From Sphagnum compactum (taxonomy: Eukaryota; Bryophyta; Sphagnopsida; Sphagnales), in NCBI GenBank assembly GCA_965153455.1, contig OZ234499.1, forward strand, positions 10,970,271 through 11,034,270: a DNA stretch of 64,000 nt, written 5' to 3'. Under the pieces are notes generated by a model, which saw only the letters and a list, made by a program, of their open reading frames with translations, was not told the DNA's origin and ran no database searches. The position numbers and the translations under genes are program-made. Below are positions 40,066 to 51,555 of the stretch, one piece after another (positions within the stretch are counted from its first letter, which is position 1; the number at the start of each line of letters is the position of its first letter).

Positions 40066-43000
40066 TTAGTGTTGCCATTTGCTTATTAGTGCTCTTATTT
40101 ACCACTAACAATATTCTTCACCACCATCAGAGTCATTCCTTGTCAATCTAGATCCTGAGTTTCAAAATACACCCCTCACGCCTTTTCATCACTTTAGGTT
40201 TGCAACTTCAAAATGTAGGTTTGGCCTACATTCATTGTTTTTGTTCATCTTGCACCTGATGCTATATGTCACCTTGCTTTTGTTCATCTTGTAATGTTTT
40301 GCTCATGTTGTTCACTTTGGTCATCTTGTTCTTGTTCTTTTGTTGTTGTTCATCTTGTTCCTTTTCCACATGCTCTTGTTGCTTGTTTGTCTTGCTAATG
40401 TTTGTTTTGTTTTGTTCCTATTGATGGTATTAAACATATTATATGCCATGTTACCCACAACCCCATCCTTCCTCCTTGACTTGTGTGTGTTTATGCAATG
40501 TAACCTACATAAGGGTTTTGAAAAACATGTTCGTTTATTTACATCAGGTGGACATTAGTTGTTCAAAGATATGCAACAACTTGTTTTGCCCTTAACAACC
40601 TTAAAAGCTTGTTCAAACATAGGTAGTTCTAAACATATATTACAGTATACACTTTTTTTACTTTCTTTTGTGAAACTTGGGATTTAACTTGTCAGATTTG
40701 GTTTTGCATAAATTTATTCAAAGAGTGAAAAAACAAAAAAAATTTGCCTTAAAAAATAATATTGAATTTTGTTATTGAAGCTCAAGCCAACATAGTGTTT
40801 GGGAGGCAAACATATTCCAAAATTTAATGGTCTCCAAAATTGTGTTCCCAAAATATTTTGTTTTCATCCATTTCTTTTGCTTTCTAAGGGGAATTGAACT
40901 ACAAAAAAATCTCTTGGGTATCTTGCTTTCTTAGGGTGCTTTAATTGACATCCCAAAAGAAATAGACACAAGGAATTCACCACTTGACATTACACGCAAC
41001 CTTGTTCATGTTCTTCATCTTATTGATTGCCAATGCTAAAGTAGCTAAACACCACCACATCCAAACACAAGAGCAAACTAAAATAATTTCAAATGAAACA
41101 AAGTATAATTCATCAAACCTATAGGCATAAAATAAGAAAGCAAACTTAAGAAGTAGCTAAAAATAAGGATGGTAAATTAGGAGGCTACCATAAGAGAGGC
41201 CTGTAAAAAAAAGATAGAGGATGACTTTTTTGAAGGTCGTTCACTCACCTTTTTTTTTTGCATGTACCAATGTAGGTGTTGGTTCATCCTAGGACATTGT
41301 TAAATGACTTAGGAAAAAACAAGCCAGAATAAAGATGAAAATCCCCACCCACGTTAAAGAACCAACAACATAATGCAAAACACACGAGCTAGAATTTTAG
41401 CTCTCACCCTAGACTTTACCTATTACCTAGCATAGACCCTTAAACTCACTAGATCGTTATATTACATGAAAATTGAACCCAAGTATACGGTGGTACCCAA
41501 CTTGGATATCAAAACAGACCACAAATTGGGTATTGGTAACAATGATATCTGTTAGTCTTGCGATGAAAACCAACATGAAACCCTAATGGGTTCTTCTCAC
41601 CCATTAGGGATACCCAATCCAATATTGTTAAATTCCTACATTGCTCATAAGCATACACCTCCTTTCCCAATCAAATCATACATTTCTCGATAACCTTCCT
41701 CACTTCTGTGATCTCCTGTTACTATTTATTCTCTAATTGCCATTTGCATTTTTAAGAGATCTAGGTGATTGGGGAAACCAAAGCCTTGAGTTCCATTGAT
41801 GGAAGTTTTAAACCCCAACCTCCTAAACAAAAAGAATTGGTTGCTTGATGGAGAGCACAGGCTGCCTCCATCCCCAGGCGGGCTGTTACTGCAGGGGAGG
41901 GTTCTTCGGGGCTTGGAGTTTTATCGGGCTTTACCTCCCCTTTCTTTAGTTGATATGCTTCAAAGGCCTGGTGGAGGTTTTTGTACTTAGTGATTCCCTT
42001 ACCTTCATGTGGTACACCTCTTTTGGGCTGTTTGCTTGCCTCGAACTTGGTCCTTGCCCTTTGTTTCTTATTCTCTCTTTTTTGGGTGCTTTCTTTTTAT
42101 GAAGTTTTGCAAGGATAGGTGTCATCAAAAGAATCCGATTTTCAATGTGCAAAGCACTGAGAGAGATTTACTATGTTAGGGTGAACCTAAACATAGATAG
42201 ATCGAACCCCTTAACCCTAAACCTAAACATAGATAGATTGAAAGACATAAGAGGAGGAGGGTTCTTATTAAAGGTTCACTTAGGTTTAGTTAGGTAGATT
42301 AGGAGAAAATTGTGGGAAGGATCTTACACGCACTAGTAGGCATAATTTCCTTCTAAACTTTCTTGGAAGCATATTCATGGAGATAATGTACCCTGCAAAT
42401 GGAATAGCATTTTCTGGGAATGACTTATAAGAAATAATGTGGGCCTGAAGTCTTTCATGACAAAAGATTGGAAAGCTCACCCCACAACTTCCAAAAAGAA
42501 AAGAATCTGAACTTTTATATTGCATATCATTGGAAGTTTTGAATTTTATGGCCAATTTTTTTGGGTCCCATTTTTTGCCAAAGCTATTGCCCAATTTTGT
42601 ACAAAAGAGTATTGCCTCAATTCCAATGGAAAATATTTTATTATATTGAATAAAATTTATTGCTTGAATATAGACATAGAGAACCCACCATAGAAAGGGG
42701 CTAAGAGTTTGAGTTGGGGAAGGGAATTTTATTTTTCTTTGAGGAGCAATACAAGGAAGAAGGGAACAAGGTGAAGAGGAACCAGAAAGGGAAATGTGTG
42801 AGAAAGAAAGAAAAAAAGGGCAAAAGGGCAGCGTGGGAATGAAAATGAAAATGTTGCCAATTTTTATTTTTTCAAAAGCATGGATGAAACAAAACCTTAA
42901 ATGCATGTCAACACTAAGTTATACGAAATTTGTTATACATTGTTTATGTAGATAATTGACCACAAATGTTGCAATGGTCCATGGATGGATGACGTGACAA

Positions 43001-43615
43001 CATAAAATAAACTTTTTGGATGAAATCTTCAATACAATTGAATTGTATTATGCATATATGTAGGAAACCGATCACCCATGTAATTGGAGAGATGGATAAA
43101 AGTTGTAATGGAATTTTTTTTGGTTCAAAGTTGTGTCATTGACCACAAAATGCATGCAATTAGTCGGATGGGTGAAATGAATTTCATGCATAGACTTTCT
43201 TGACACATTACAACAAAATATGGCTTCTCATACGATAGTAGGCCTTAACACTTGAATTGGTCACAACACATATCACAATAGTGTCAAATTGCAATAATCA
43301 CCACACAGATGGCTGAAATGGATGAAACCACAAATGAATTTGGCTTGAACCATGGCTTTGTCAAATTTGGTCATAGAGAAAAGTGGAATTTTATTAAAAT
43401 CCCTTATGGCGATTTCAACTTTTTTTCTCCCTTGAAATATGGCGAGTTTGGGGGGATTTTTTCCAAAAAATTATTTTCTACTAGTTGCAGACCTCCCCCT
43501 TTTTCTTTGTCACCAAGTGACCAAATTTCACAAGAAAAAAAAAACCCTGGTCCCAATTTCAACTTTTCAGAATTTCAATGTTGAGTTTAAATTTCAAGGT
43601 CCAATCTAGATTTCC
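40066..43615. other. Gene-free DNA with a GC-richer patch
   Basis: A patch at about 41,840-41,970 (GCTGCCTCCATCCCCAGGCG, GGGGAGGGTTCTTCGGGGCT) stands out from its surroundings and may be a fragment of a mobile element. A 206-codon minus-strand frame (42286-42906) is the longest unexplained frame nearby; it resembles no family and is of low complexity at its start. Confidence 0.4.
42184..42240 (+). repeat. Two direct copies of a 23-bp motif, 34 bp apart
   Basis: AACCTAAACATAGATAGATC and AACCTAAACATAGATAGATT (each followed by GAA) lie at about 42,185 and 42,219, with a CCTTAACCCTAAACC telomere-like string between. Confidence 0.75.
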
Positions 43616-43811
43616 ATTGACCCCCACATTGGGATCATGGGAAAAACCTCAAAACCCATGTAAGTTGCTTATAAATATTATAAATATTTATAAATAGCAT
43701 CTCCATAGACTAAATCAGAGTCCCTAAGTCCAAATCTATAATTTTTGGGGTCTAATATGGCCATTTACATGGGTTTTGGGGTTTTTACCATGATCCCAAT
43801 GTGGGGGTCAA
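43616..43811. repeat. Foldback element, 196 bp with arms of about 47 bp
   Basis: The left arm starts ATTGACCCCCACATTGGGAT and includes CAAAACCCATGTAA; the right arm carries the reverse complement (TTACATGGGTTTTGGGG to CCAATGTGGGGGTCAA), with few differences. The middle (43,664-43,764) is AT-rich. MITE-like; no coding. Confidence 0.8.
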
Positions 43812-43943
43812 TTTGCCTTGGCCCCATGCCCATGGTAGGGCGTACATTGTTCAACCTTCACTAGCCCCCTTCAATATTTTATTTTGAAAAAAAAATCCCG
43901 TGATACCTGGCAAGTATCATGGGAAAAAAATTTAAAGCAAAAA

Positions 43944-44005
43944 GTGGCCGTCTAAAAAAATGTAATTTGTGGGGAAGTGGGCATTACATTTTTTGAAACG
44001 GCCAC
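43944..44005. repeat. Inverted repeat with arms of 23 bp
   Basis: GTGGCCGTCTAAAAAAATGT at the left is mirrored by ACATTTTTTGAAACGGCCAC at the right, enclosing 16 nt. It lies about 130 bp from the preceding foldback element. A small hairpin (CCCGTGATAC / GTATCATGGG, near 43,897-43,923) sits between them. Confidence 0.75.
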
Positions 44006-47000
44006 CATTCAAGGAGGAAAAGAATGTGCAATAAGGTGACCTCCAATTACACACTACAAAATATTGACGAGGTCTTTGAAAGGGGGCAATGGACCCTTGA
44101 CCAAATGTACGAGTCTCGGGTTGGTGGATGGGTGGGTATATTGGTTTTGATATATCCATGGGGTAAGGGTAAATATACAAATATAAAAAATATCGGTCAC
44201 GAAAAAGTATGTAGACTACAAAATATTTCAAGGTTAAATCAAAATTTGCATCCGAGTATGGTCAATGATTTTTATTTTTATTTTTTCAATTTTTTGATGT
44301 TGCATCATCATTGGCTAGCATCCCATGAAAGATTTAGCATTGCATGGTAACAGGTATGACAATAATTATTATTTTTTAATCTTGCTTATAATTATTAAAA
44401 ATAATAATAATTTTTTAATCTTGTTTTGTGACTTGAAGGAGAGAAGGCCTTATAGATCAGGTTGAACCTAGTTCAAAACCTTGACTTCTTGGTTGAGGAG
44501 TTTTTTCCCAAAAATTCCAAAAAGCCTTGGTAAGGGTCACAGTGCCAATTTTTTCCTCACATTTTGGTGAAATTTTGTCAACCCAAAAAAGATTGAGTAT
44601 CATATACATTGTCAGATGGAGAAAGACAACTAGTTGTGTAATTGACATTGTAAACACAAACACATGAAATGTCAAACAAAACATTAATAAAAATTGAGTG
44701 AAACCAAAGACTTTTAAGAACACATTCAAAGCATTCTTTCCATGGCAAGTGGTAGTAAAATCTAAAGAGATTGTAAGAGCACATTGGTAAGAATCTTGTC
44801 TGTGCTAATAAGTGTAAAGAACAAAAATAATATACTAAACACATTATACTCAAAAGTTAATCATGGATTGAACAACACCTTCATAACCTGGAACCACATT
44901 CATTGCAAAATAAGAATACATATATGTTACACTAGTATATACCCATTTTATTCCGATGGTCATGGAGGTGCACAACATATTTAGGCACAATATGGATCAT
45001 TTCATTAGGGAAAGTGTTCATCTTTTTTTCAATAGATGATCAAAAGGTTATTTATCCTTGTCTTTTTTGCATTTAGTTTTTCAAGCAATGTGTTAATATT
45101 GTTTTTCAGCATGCTTTATCTTTTGTTATAGAAAAAAAGATTGCATTGACAAGAAATGCATTTCTAAACCTCCTATTACATTAGATCTCACGATTTTTAT
45201 GAAGACAGCATTAGAGGCGCTGTAGGTGAGATAGCTTCCTACCGTGAGAGGGACTAGCTCTCTCCCTTCTTTGGTTCTTGCAAGCTATGTGTTTTTTGAC
45301 CTTTCTTTGGCCTTCCTTTTTGTGTTCCGTGTGATGGTTCTGACCATCAGTTTTTTATTGGATTTTTTGTCGTAGATGAGTAGAGTAGACACAAGGTAAA
45401 TCTGAAATATTTATCAGCCAAGTAAGGTACATATTCACCCCTATATATACTACAAGTATATATGTCAGGGTAATGGACTTACCTGCCCAACACTCGTATA
45501 CACCTAATTGTATATAAAGAGCCTTACAATGACATATTTGAGATTATTGTAGTTTTGTTAAAAGCACCATTGGCAGCCCACAGTGTAATGGTCTTATGTT
45601 ACCTAGTGTTATATAAATTTTGAGATGGATTTTAAGCGAACTTAGTTCATCTTTGATATCAATAAATTGATCAAGTTGGATCAAAATATGCAAATGCCTA
45701 TGATAATGCTTAAAACCATTTCTAATGGATAAAAATGTGCACGACCAATTTCTAAGCGTTTTTTTTCACATATAAAGAAAATTTATACTAACTTAAAAGA
45801 AAATAGCCATGGGAAAATGGTTAAGCACAAGGAAAATGTTTTAAAATTACGTAGGCAATAATATTCCACACCTTGGTTCATATTGCTCCATTAAAAAGGT
45901 TCTAATTAATTTTCATGAGGCATCCATAGATATTTCAATAAAACTCATGCTACCATTAGCCTTCTTTAAGCCTTTACCATTTATCAAGTTTTTTTACGCA
46001 TTGTTTTTTAGAAACATCCAAAGACAAAACACAAGTTTTTTTAAAAATCCAAAAATAGCAAAAACAAAACAGAACATTGGTGGGATGATGTACATTGCAT
46101 GCATCCTTTTTCCAAAGAGTCTTTAATATGTGCATATTAAGTGTTGCAATATTGGAAATTCCCCTCATCCCACTGCACTAAGCCCAATTAAAATTGGCTC
46201 AAGTTTAGGACTCCTGTGCACTATTTTTTGCCAACTTGAATCATGTTTTTTTCATAAATGGCTATTTAGAACTTTCACAAAAATAGTTGAGGAGGAGATT
46301 AAGATTGGTTTTAGAATTATAGTGACATAAAATTAGTAGTGGTAGAATGAGTCTGTTTTGAGATCTACCACCCCCCAATGGCCATTCTAAGGTGAGAAAG
46401 TAGGGGTTAATAATAATATTTCCATAAAATTGGGAAATTTAAGCATGAGGATTCTATTGCTAGTTGAACTTTGTAGAAATCCTTTTATATTATGGCTACC
46501 TGATGAAACCTATGGTAGAAATATGGCAATCTTCTTTAAAAATTTGAAATCTAATGAAATTTAGTTTCAAATTTTTTTAAAAAAAAGCCCTTTGAAGATG
46601 TTGATGGGACCCCCTTTTGATTTTTGCTAAATTGCAAAAATTCATCACAACTTATTTTTGTTGGTTCCACTACAACTTAACTAGATTATCAATTTAAATA
46701 ATGAAACCTAGTCACATGGATGACATTGAGAAACTGGATAATTGTTGACATACATGAAACTTTCAACTAGTGAAAATTCAACCACAAGGATGAATCTGAA
46801 ATTCATGACATAATGATACAACATTCAACCATAGGAATGAGATTTACACACCAATTGAATATTTTTGGCAATTTGAAAAATAATTTTATTAGTGCCCAAT
46901 CTGTTAAGGTACTAACACCAAAATTAGTAGGTACTATGGCATCCCAAAATTGTATGTTTGGTCATAGTTTGCTTTGAGTGGTGACCAATTCATCTTTATT

Positions 47001-47106
47001 TCATAACTGGTTCATTTGAAACAAGCGATCACTAGCTTGTGTTCCTACATAACGGTTGAATCCAATGAGTCTACATAAGCCCAAACTTGGCATAAAGCTA
47101 GGCCTA
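44006..47106. other. Gene-free AT-rich DNA
   Basis: A slightly GC-richer patch near 45,200-45,560 with TATATAAAGAGCC could be part of an old LTR, without a partner. No protein-like frame was seen. Confidence 0.4.
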
Positions 47107-47303
47107 GTGGGTTTTAAGGGGTTTTTTTTATAAGGTCCAAGTCATGGAGTGAAGTAGGGATTACAGTTTAGGGTTTCTAGGTTGTAGGGTCCTAGGTTTG
47201 AATATTAATGTTTCAAGCTTTAAGGTCCTAGGTCCTAGCCCTAAGTTTTAACATATAAGGGCAATTCCAAAGACAACATTAAAATGGTCTTTACACAAGT
47301 ACT
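47107..47303 (+). repeat. Dispersed repeat, copy B
   Basis: Partner of 19,791-20,003, same orientation. It starts GTGGGTTTTAAGGGGTTTTT and ends ACATATAAGGGCAATTCCAA then CATTAAAATGGTCTTTACAC. The conserved order of landmarks shows common descent. Confidence 0.7.
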
Positions 47304-47711
47304 TTGGACACAATACAACATGCATATAGTGTCAAACTTAGTTTTGATGTATGAACATTAGAGCCACACCACCCATCAAAGCTGAAATCAATGAAAGGAA
47401 TCACCCACATATTGAAAGCAATAAATGTCCAATTTAAGGTGTGTGTTAAAGTCAAGATCATGCTTGACCAGGATCCCAAGGGCAAACAAGGGTATGGGCA
47501 TTAGAGCCACACCACCCCCCTCAAAGCTCAAATCATTGAGAGCAATTACAAATGAGGATAGTGAGTTGGGTGTCAGATTCAAGATCATTCTTGACTAAGA
47601 TCCCAAGGACCAGTGACACCCCTTTCTTGATATGGTCACATTATTCACACTAGTGCAAAAGCTAAGGAGTTTAAATGCAAATTCAATGGGTTTTCAAAAG
47701 CTCAAAAACTT

Positions 47712-47845
47712 GGTGTAGGAAGAGGAGGGTTCTTGCACTTTCTCCTTAAGATTGGGAGGGATCTTACATATACTAAGATTCAATTTAAGTTTAAGATCCC
47801 TCGCACTCTTAAGGATAAGTGCAAGAACCCTCCTCTTCCTACACC
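47712..47845 (+). repeat. Long hairpin, 134 nt with arms of about 55 bp
   Basis: The left arm begins GGTGTAGGAAGAGGAGGGTT and continues CTTGCACTT; the right arm ends with the exact reverse complement of those 29 bases. Pairing continues inward through CCTTAAGA and GAGGGATCTTA with a one-base bulge and a few mismatches, leaving a loop of about 26 nt. It may be a short foldback transposon, or a transcribed inverted repeat such as a small-RNA precursor. No target duplication is evident. Confidence 0.85.
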
Positions 47846-49299
47846 TTGTGATCTACTTATGTTGCTGTTCATGATAACCTTTGCTCTTGCTTTATGAGGG
47901 GCAAGGCACAAATGTGACATCATACACATAATGCTTCTTCCCTCAATCCACATCTGATATCAAGATGAAGAACTCCTGCCGAACAATTGGGGGCTAAAGT
48001 CCTGTTCATCTGCCTCAAACATATTGAGGAGGGCCTTGGGGGCAGGAGCCTTCCCCTACAAACAACCAAGGCTTCCTAAAGGAGCAATGATACGTAGGAG
48101 TTGAAGTAGTGGACACTACATTCATTGATGATTCAAGTCCTCCCTGTATCTTACATTTTCTATGGACTTTGAAGGACTTTGTGAGGACTTTGTTTTAGTT
48201 TGACGATGACTATTAGTGGGACTTAGTGTTGAGAGGCTGGCTGACTTCTAAAAGTTGAAATTTGAGAGGCTTCCAAATACCTCCTATTCTAATTTACCTT
48301 TCCTCAAATGTGTGGTCGTACCTAGAGCCTTGTTCCTGCAAGCACGTTGTCTACTAATGTCTTTTTGGAGGTGATATAGGTTTGGCAATAAAAATAATAA
48401 TAGTTTACAATTTGCCATTGTATTAAACAATGGACAAGGAGAATTGGCAGTCGAACTCCTTTGCCCAAAAAAAAACTCATGCAAATTTGGAATTTAGATG
48501 GTGAAGCCAACAATAAAACATGAAGAGAAGGAAATTAACAGGAAAAAAAATTCATGAACAGCTAGCTATATTGTCTATAAAAAATTCAAGAGATTAAGGA
48601 AATTTCTAGAAACTACTATGGTTGTCAAGGATTTCCACTGTTAAAAAAAAAAACGAGAAATTCAGATTCTACTTAACGTCCTTGGCCGTATGATTTCTCC
48701 CCCTATGTTGTACACATGATTATCATTACATCCATTATTAGTGTTATTGTTTTAATTTTTGCAGGTTTGCAAAGTAGACAACAAATTGTCAGAGTTTGGG
48801 AGGTGGTAGGAGCAAGATTTTAATATTTTAGCGTTTCTTAAATTTTTTTAGGTTAAAAATTTAGAAATGTTAGGTTCTAAAGATGCAATAAACAAGTTCA
48901 TGATTTTATTGTAGACAAACAAGATGTTTTGAAATTGCATTCAATTAATTCAGATGGAATGAGTTTTGAACTGCAAGTATTTGATTTCTTGAGAGAAAAA
49001 ACAACAAACAAAACTTTAAAAAAATTATTGTTCCAAATTACCCCCCTTCAATAACACAACAATGGAAACATGTACCCTTGAAAACTGATGATTCTAAAAC
49101 TTGCTAGTTCATACCTGGTTCATTGAAACTAACTTTCTATTCTCCGGGGAACCCCACAAGTGATACAAAATGATGAAAGCTAATAATGTGCGTGAGAGTT
49201 TTATTTCTTTTTAAATTTTAGGCATGGCAAGCAGGTTTTTTTTTAAAAATAGAATTTTTCCACAATTCCCAAAAATAATTAATTCCAAAAATAATTAAT
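47846..49299. other. Gene-free DNA right of the long hairpin
   Basis: About 47,940-48,350 is less AT-rich (for example GAGGAGGGCCTTGGGGGCAG) and may be a mobile-element fragment. At 49,270-49,304 the string CCAAAAATAATTAATT occurs twice in tandem. No gene was recognised. Confidence 0.4.
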
Positions 49300-51555
49300 T
49301 AGTGCCTAACCAGGATAAGACCTACTACTACTACGCATAATTAATTGCGTGACACCTAGATGTCACTTTTTGACCGTTTTTCCAAGACCTCAAGACGTGG
49401 TAGCAGGAGAGACTACGGACGCGCGTGGATTTGACCCAAAGACGTGTGTCTAGCAGCAGGCGTACCAGGGGATAGAGATAGTGCCTAACCGTACCTACCC
49501 GAGAAGGAAGGAAAAATTTTTAAATAAAACGAGGCGCACAATCCCCCATGAGATTGACTCACTCTGCTCCACGGAAGAAGTCCGGATATGAGCCTGTCCA
49601 GATTTGGCCGCCCTAGTTTTGCGTCTAGTTCGATTCGTCGTGGGGACTTGGACGCAAAGAGTTCGGTTCTTTTGGGCAATTTCATGAGTAGGGTAGACTT
49701 CGTTGGCCGAATGAATGTAGCTACATGTCAGAGACGAAAATTATAGATTTTGTGACCTCCAAGAACCTCTAGGCAATTTTATCCCTCCTTTCCTCGAAAA
49801 AGGCCGAATTTGGGGGATTTTCCTCCCTTTTTCCCAGAAAAATCCATTTTAGGTTTTTCCCAGGCAGGGAGGGCTTTGTGTCGACCAAAAAAGTTAGGAA
49901 ATTTTCGGTTTTTTTTTAAAGGTAAATTTGAAATTTTTGCTTGAAATTTTGAAAAGAAATGCCAAATTCTCGAAACCACAAAATTGGGGAAAAAAAAGTA
50001 AAGAAAAGAAAAAAATAAAAACATTGGTCACAGGCCCTTATTTCTTTCACCAATTGGCCAAATTTTTGGCCCACAAAGAAAATGCTGCTTGGATTGAAGA
50101 TCAGAACTGCAGAAGCCATTTTTTTTTAAAAAAAATTATTGATGAAAATAGAAATCTATTTGCAAGATATTTGTGGCACGTTTTGGGAAAAACAATCTTA
50201 AAAACGGAATATTCTGCTGAAAATTCCCTAGTTTTTACAAATTAATTTATTAAAAGATGAAATGTTTAATCGTATCAATCATTCAATATTGCCACAATTG
50301 CCTAAAATAAGAAAAGGGCGGTTAAGATTTGATACTTTCATATTTTGAATATCATCTGAGTTGGCTAAATCTACATCACAAAACTGAAATAGAAATCAGC
50401 GGCTACAACACGGTCTACAAAGTCGTTGGAAATTTTTTAAAAATTAAAACTAGAATTAAAAAGGAGGAGAAAAAAATTTCAGACAGGTACTAACTTAGTT
50501 GCAGAGATTAGATATGACCTAATTTACTTGGTCTAGAAGCATGACGAAGACGAAGAACAGTTAGACTTTATTATTATTTCGCAGTTTCAACCACGCGTGG
50601 TGGTAGTTGACGGTGCCCACTTCTTTCGACCCCCATCCCCACCACCCCCACCCCCCCAAGAAAAACTCAAGCAAGCAAGTGGGACGAAAGTAATGTGGGA
50701 CGAAAGTAATGTGGGGTTTAAATTTGCTATACTTGGGAAACAAGTAAGTTTCGGTGGGAACACGAAGATGAGCAATTGGATCTAGCCCGGTACAGCAGCC
50801 GTAGTCCACTTGCACGGTACTCGACCAGGTGAGGGAGGTTCTGAGAAATCAAAAGCGCGTTCACTTTTGGTTCCCTTTTTTTTAATTTTGTTTTGTTCAA
50901 CCTTGGTGACAAGCAACGCGTCGAAATTTCCAGTTTGGTTGTGAATCGGGTTCAGAATCTGACATACATTATTATTGTTGCCTTGTGGGGTTGTTGAATA
51001 CTGGCCGGGGAGTTTACAAATTTGGCATTCAAAAGGAGAAGAGAAGGACTCAGTTTGATGCACTCTAAGCAGCCAGCTGCTACCGAGCATCAATGTTTTA
51101 GAGTCTTCAAAACCCACTTGCGGTTTCAAGATAGAGATCTAAAACAAGATTTCATTCTTGCACGGAGTTACAAGACTCGGTCCCAATTCATTCTTTCGTG
51201 TGTTCTTGTTTCCTTTCAACCCTAAGTAGGTGAGCACTACTCATCATATATGAAAAACTTTCCTTCGCAAGAGAAACAGTAGTTCGATTTTTTAATGAGC
51301 ACCATGCAGCAGTTGTAAAAACCTAACTAGGGTGTTTAGTTCTTCGAGTGAGTGAGTGTGTTTTCACGTTTGCAGCACACAAGGAATTTCAAGTTGGGGA
51401 GCCGCCGGATTCTTCAGTTAGACAGATCGGGTACTTTGGTCGAGGACGAAGAATCAATTTCAGAAGAAGCTTCCTGATCACGTGAAAAAGCTCGAAAAAA
51501 ATTTCATACCAAAGGAAATCATCGCGGTGTAATTGATCTGATAGCAGCAGCGATT
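49300..51555 (+). promoter_or_regulatory. Upstream region of the DOMON/b561 gene
   Basis: This stretch has patches of GC-richer DNA (49,370-49,700 and 50,560-51,540) in an AT-rich background. It includes a tandem pair of GTGGGACGAAAGTAAT at about 50,680-50,711. No other coding sequence was recognised; the longest frames (105-115 codons) do not resemble proteins. The last few hundred bases before 51,556 are the likely 5' leader. A TTTGCAG acceptor-like site near 51,370 leaves room for a leader intron. No core promoter element could be placed. Confidence 0.45.

Noticed and set aside
42286-42906. 206-codon minus-strand open frame
   Set aside because: No resemblance to any family, a start in low-complexity F/I/P/S-rich text, and AT-rich surroundings without promoter-like or splice context. 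Kept only as a remark.
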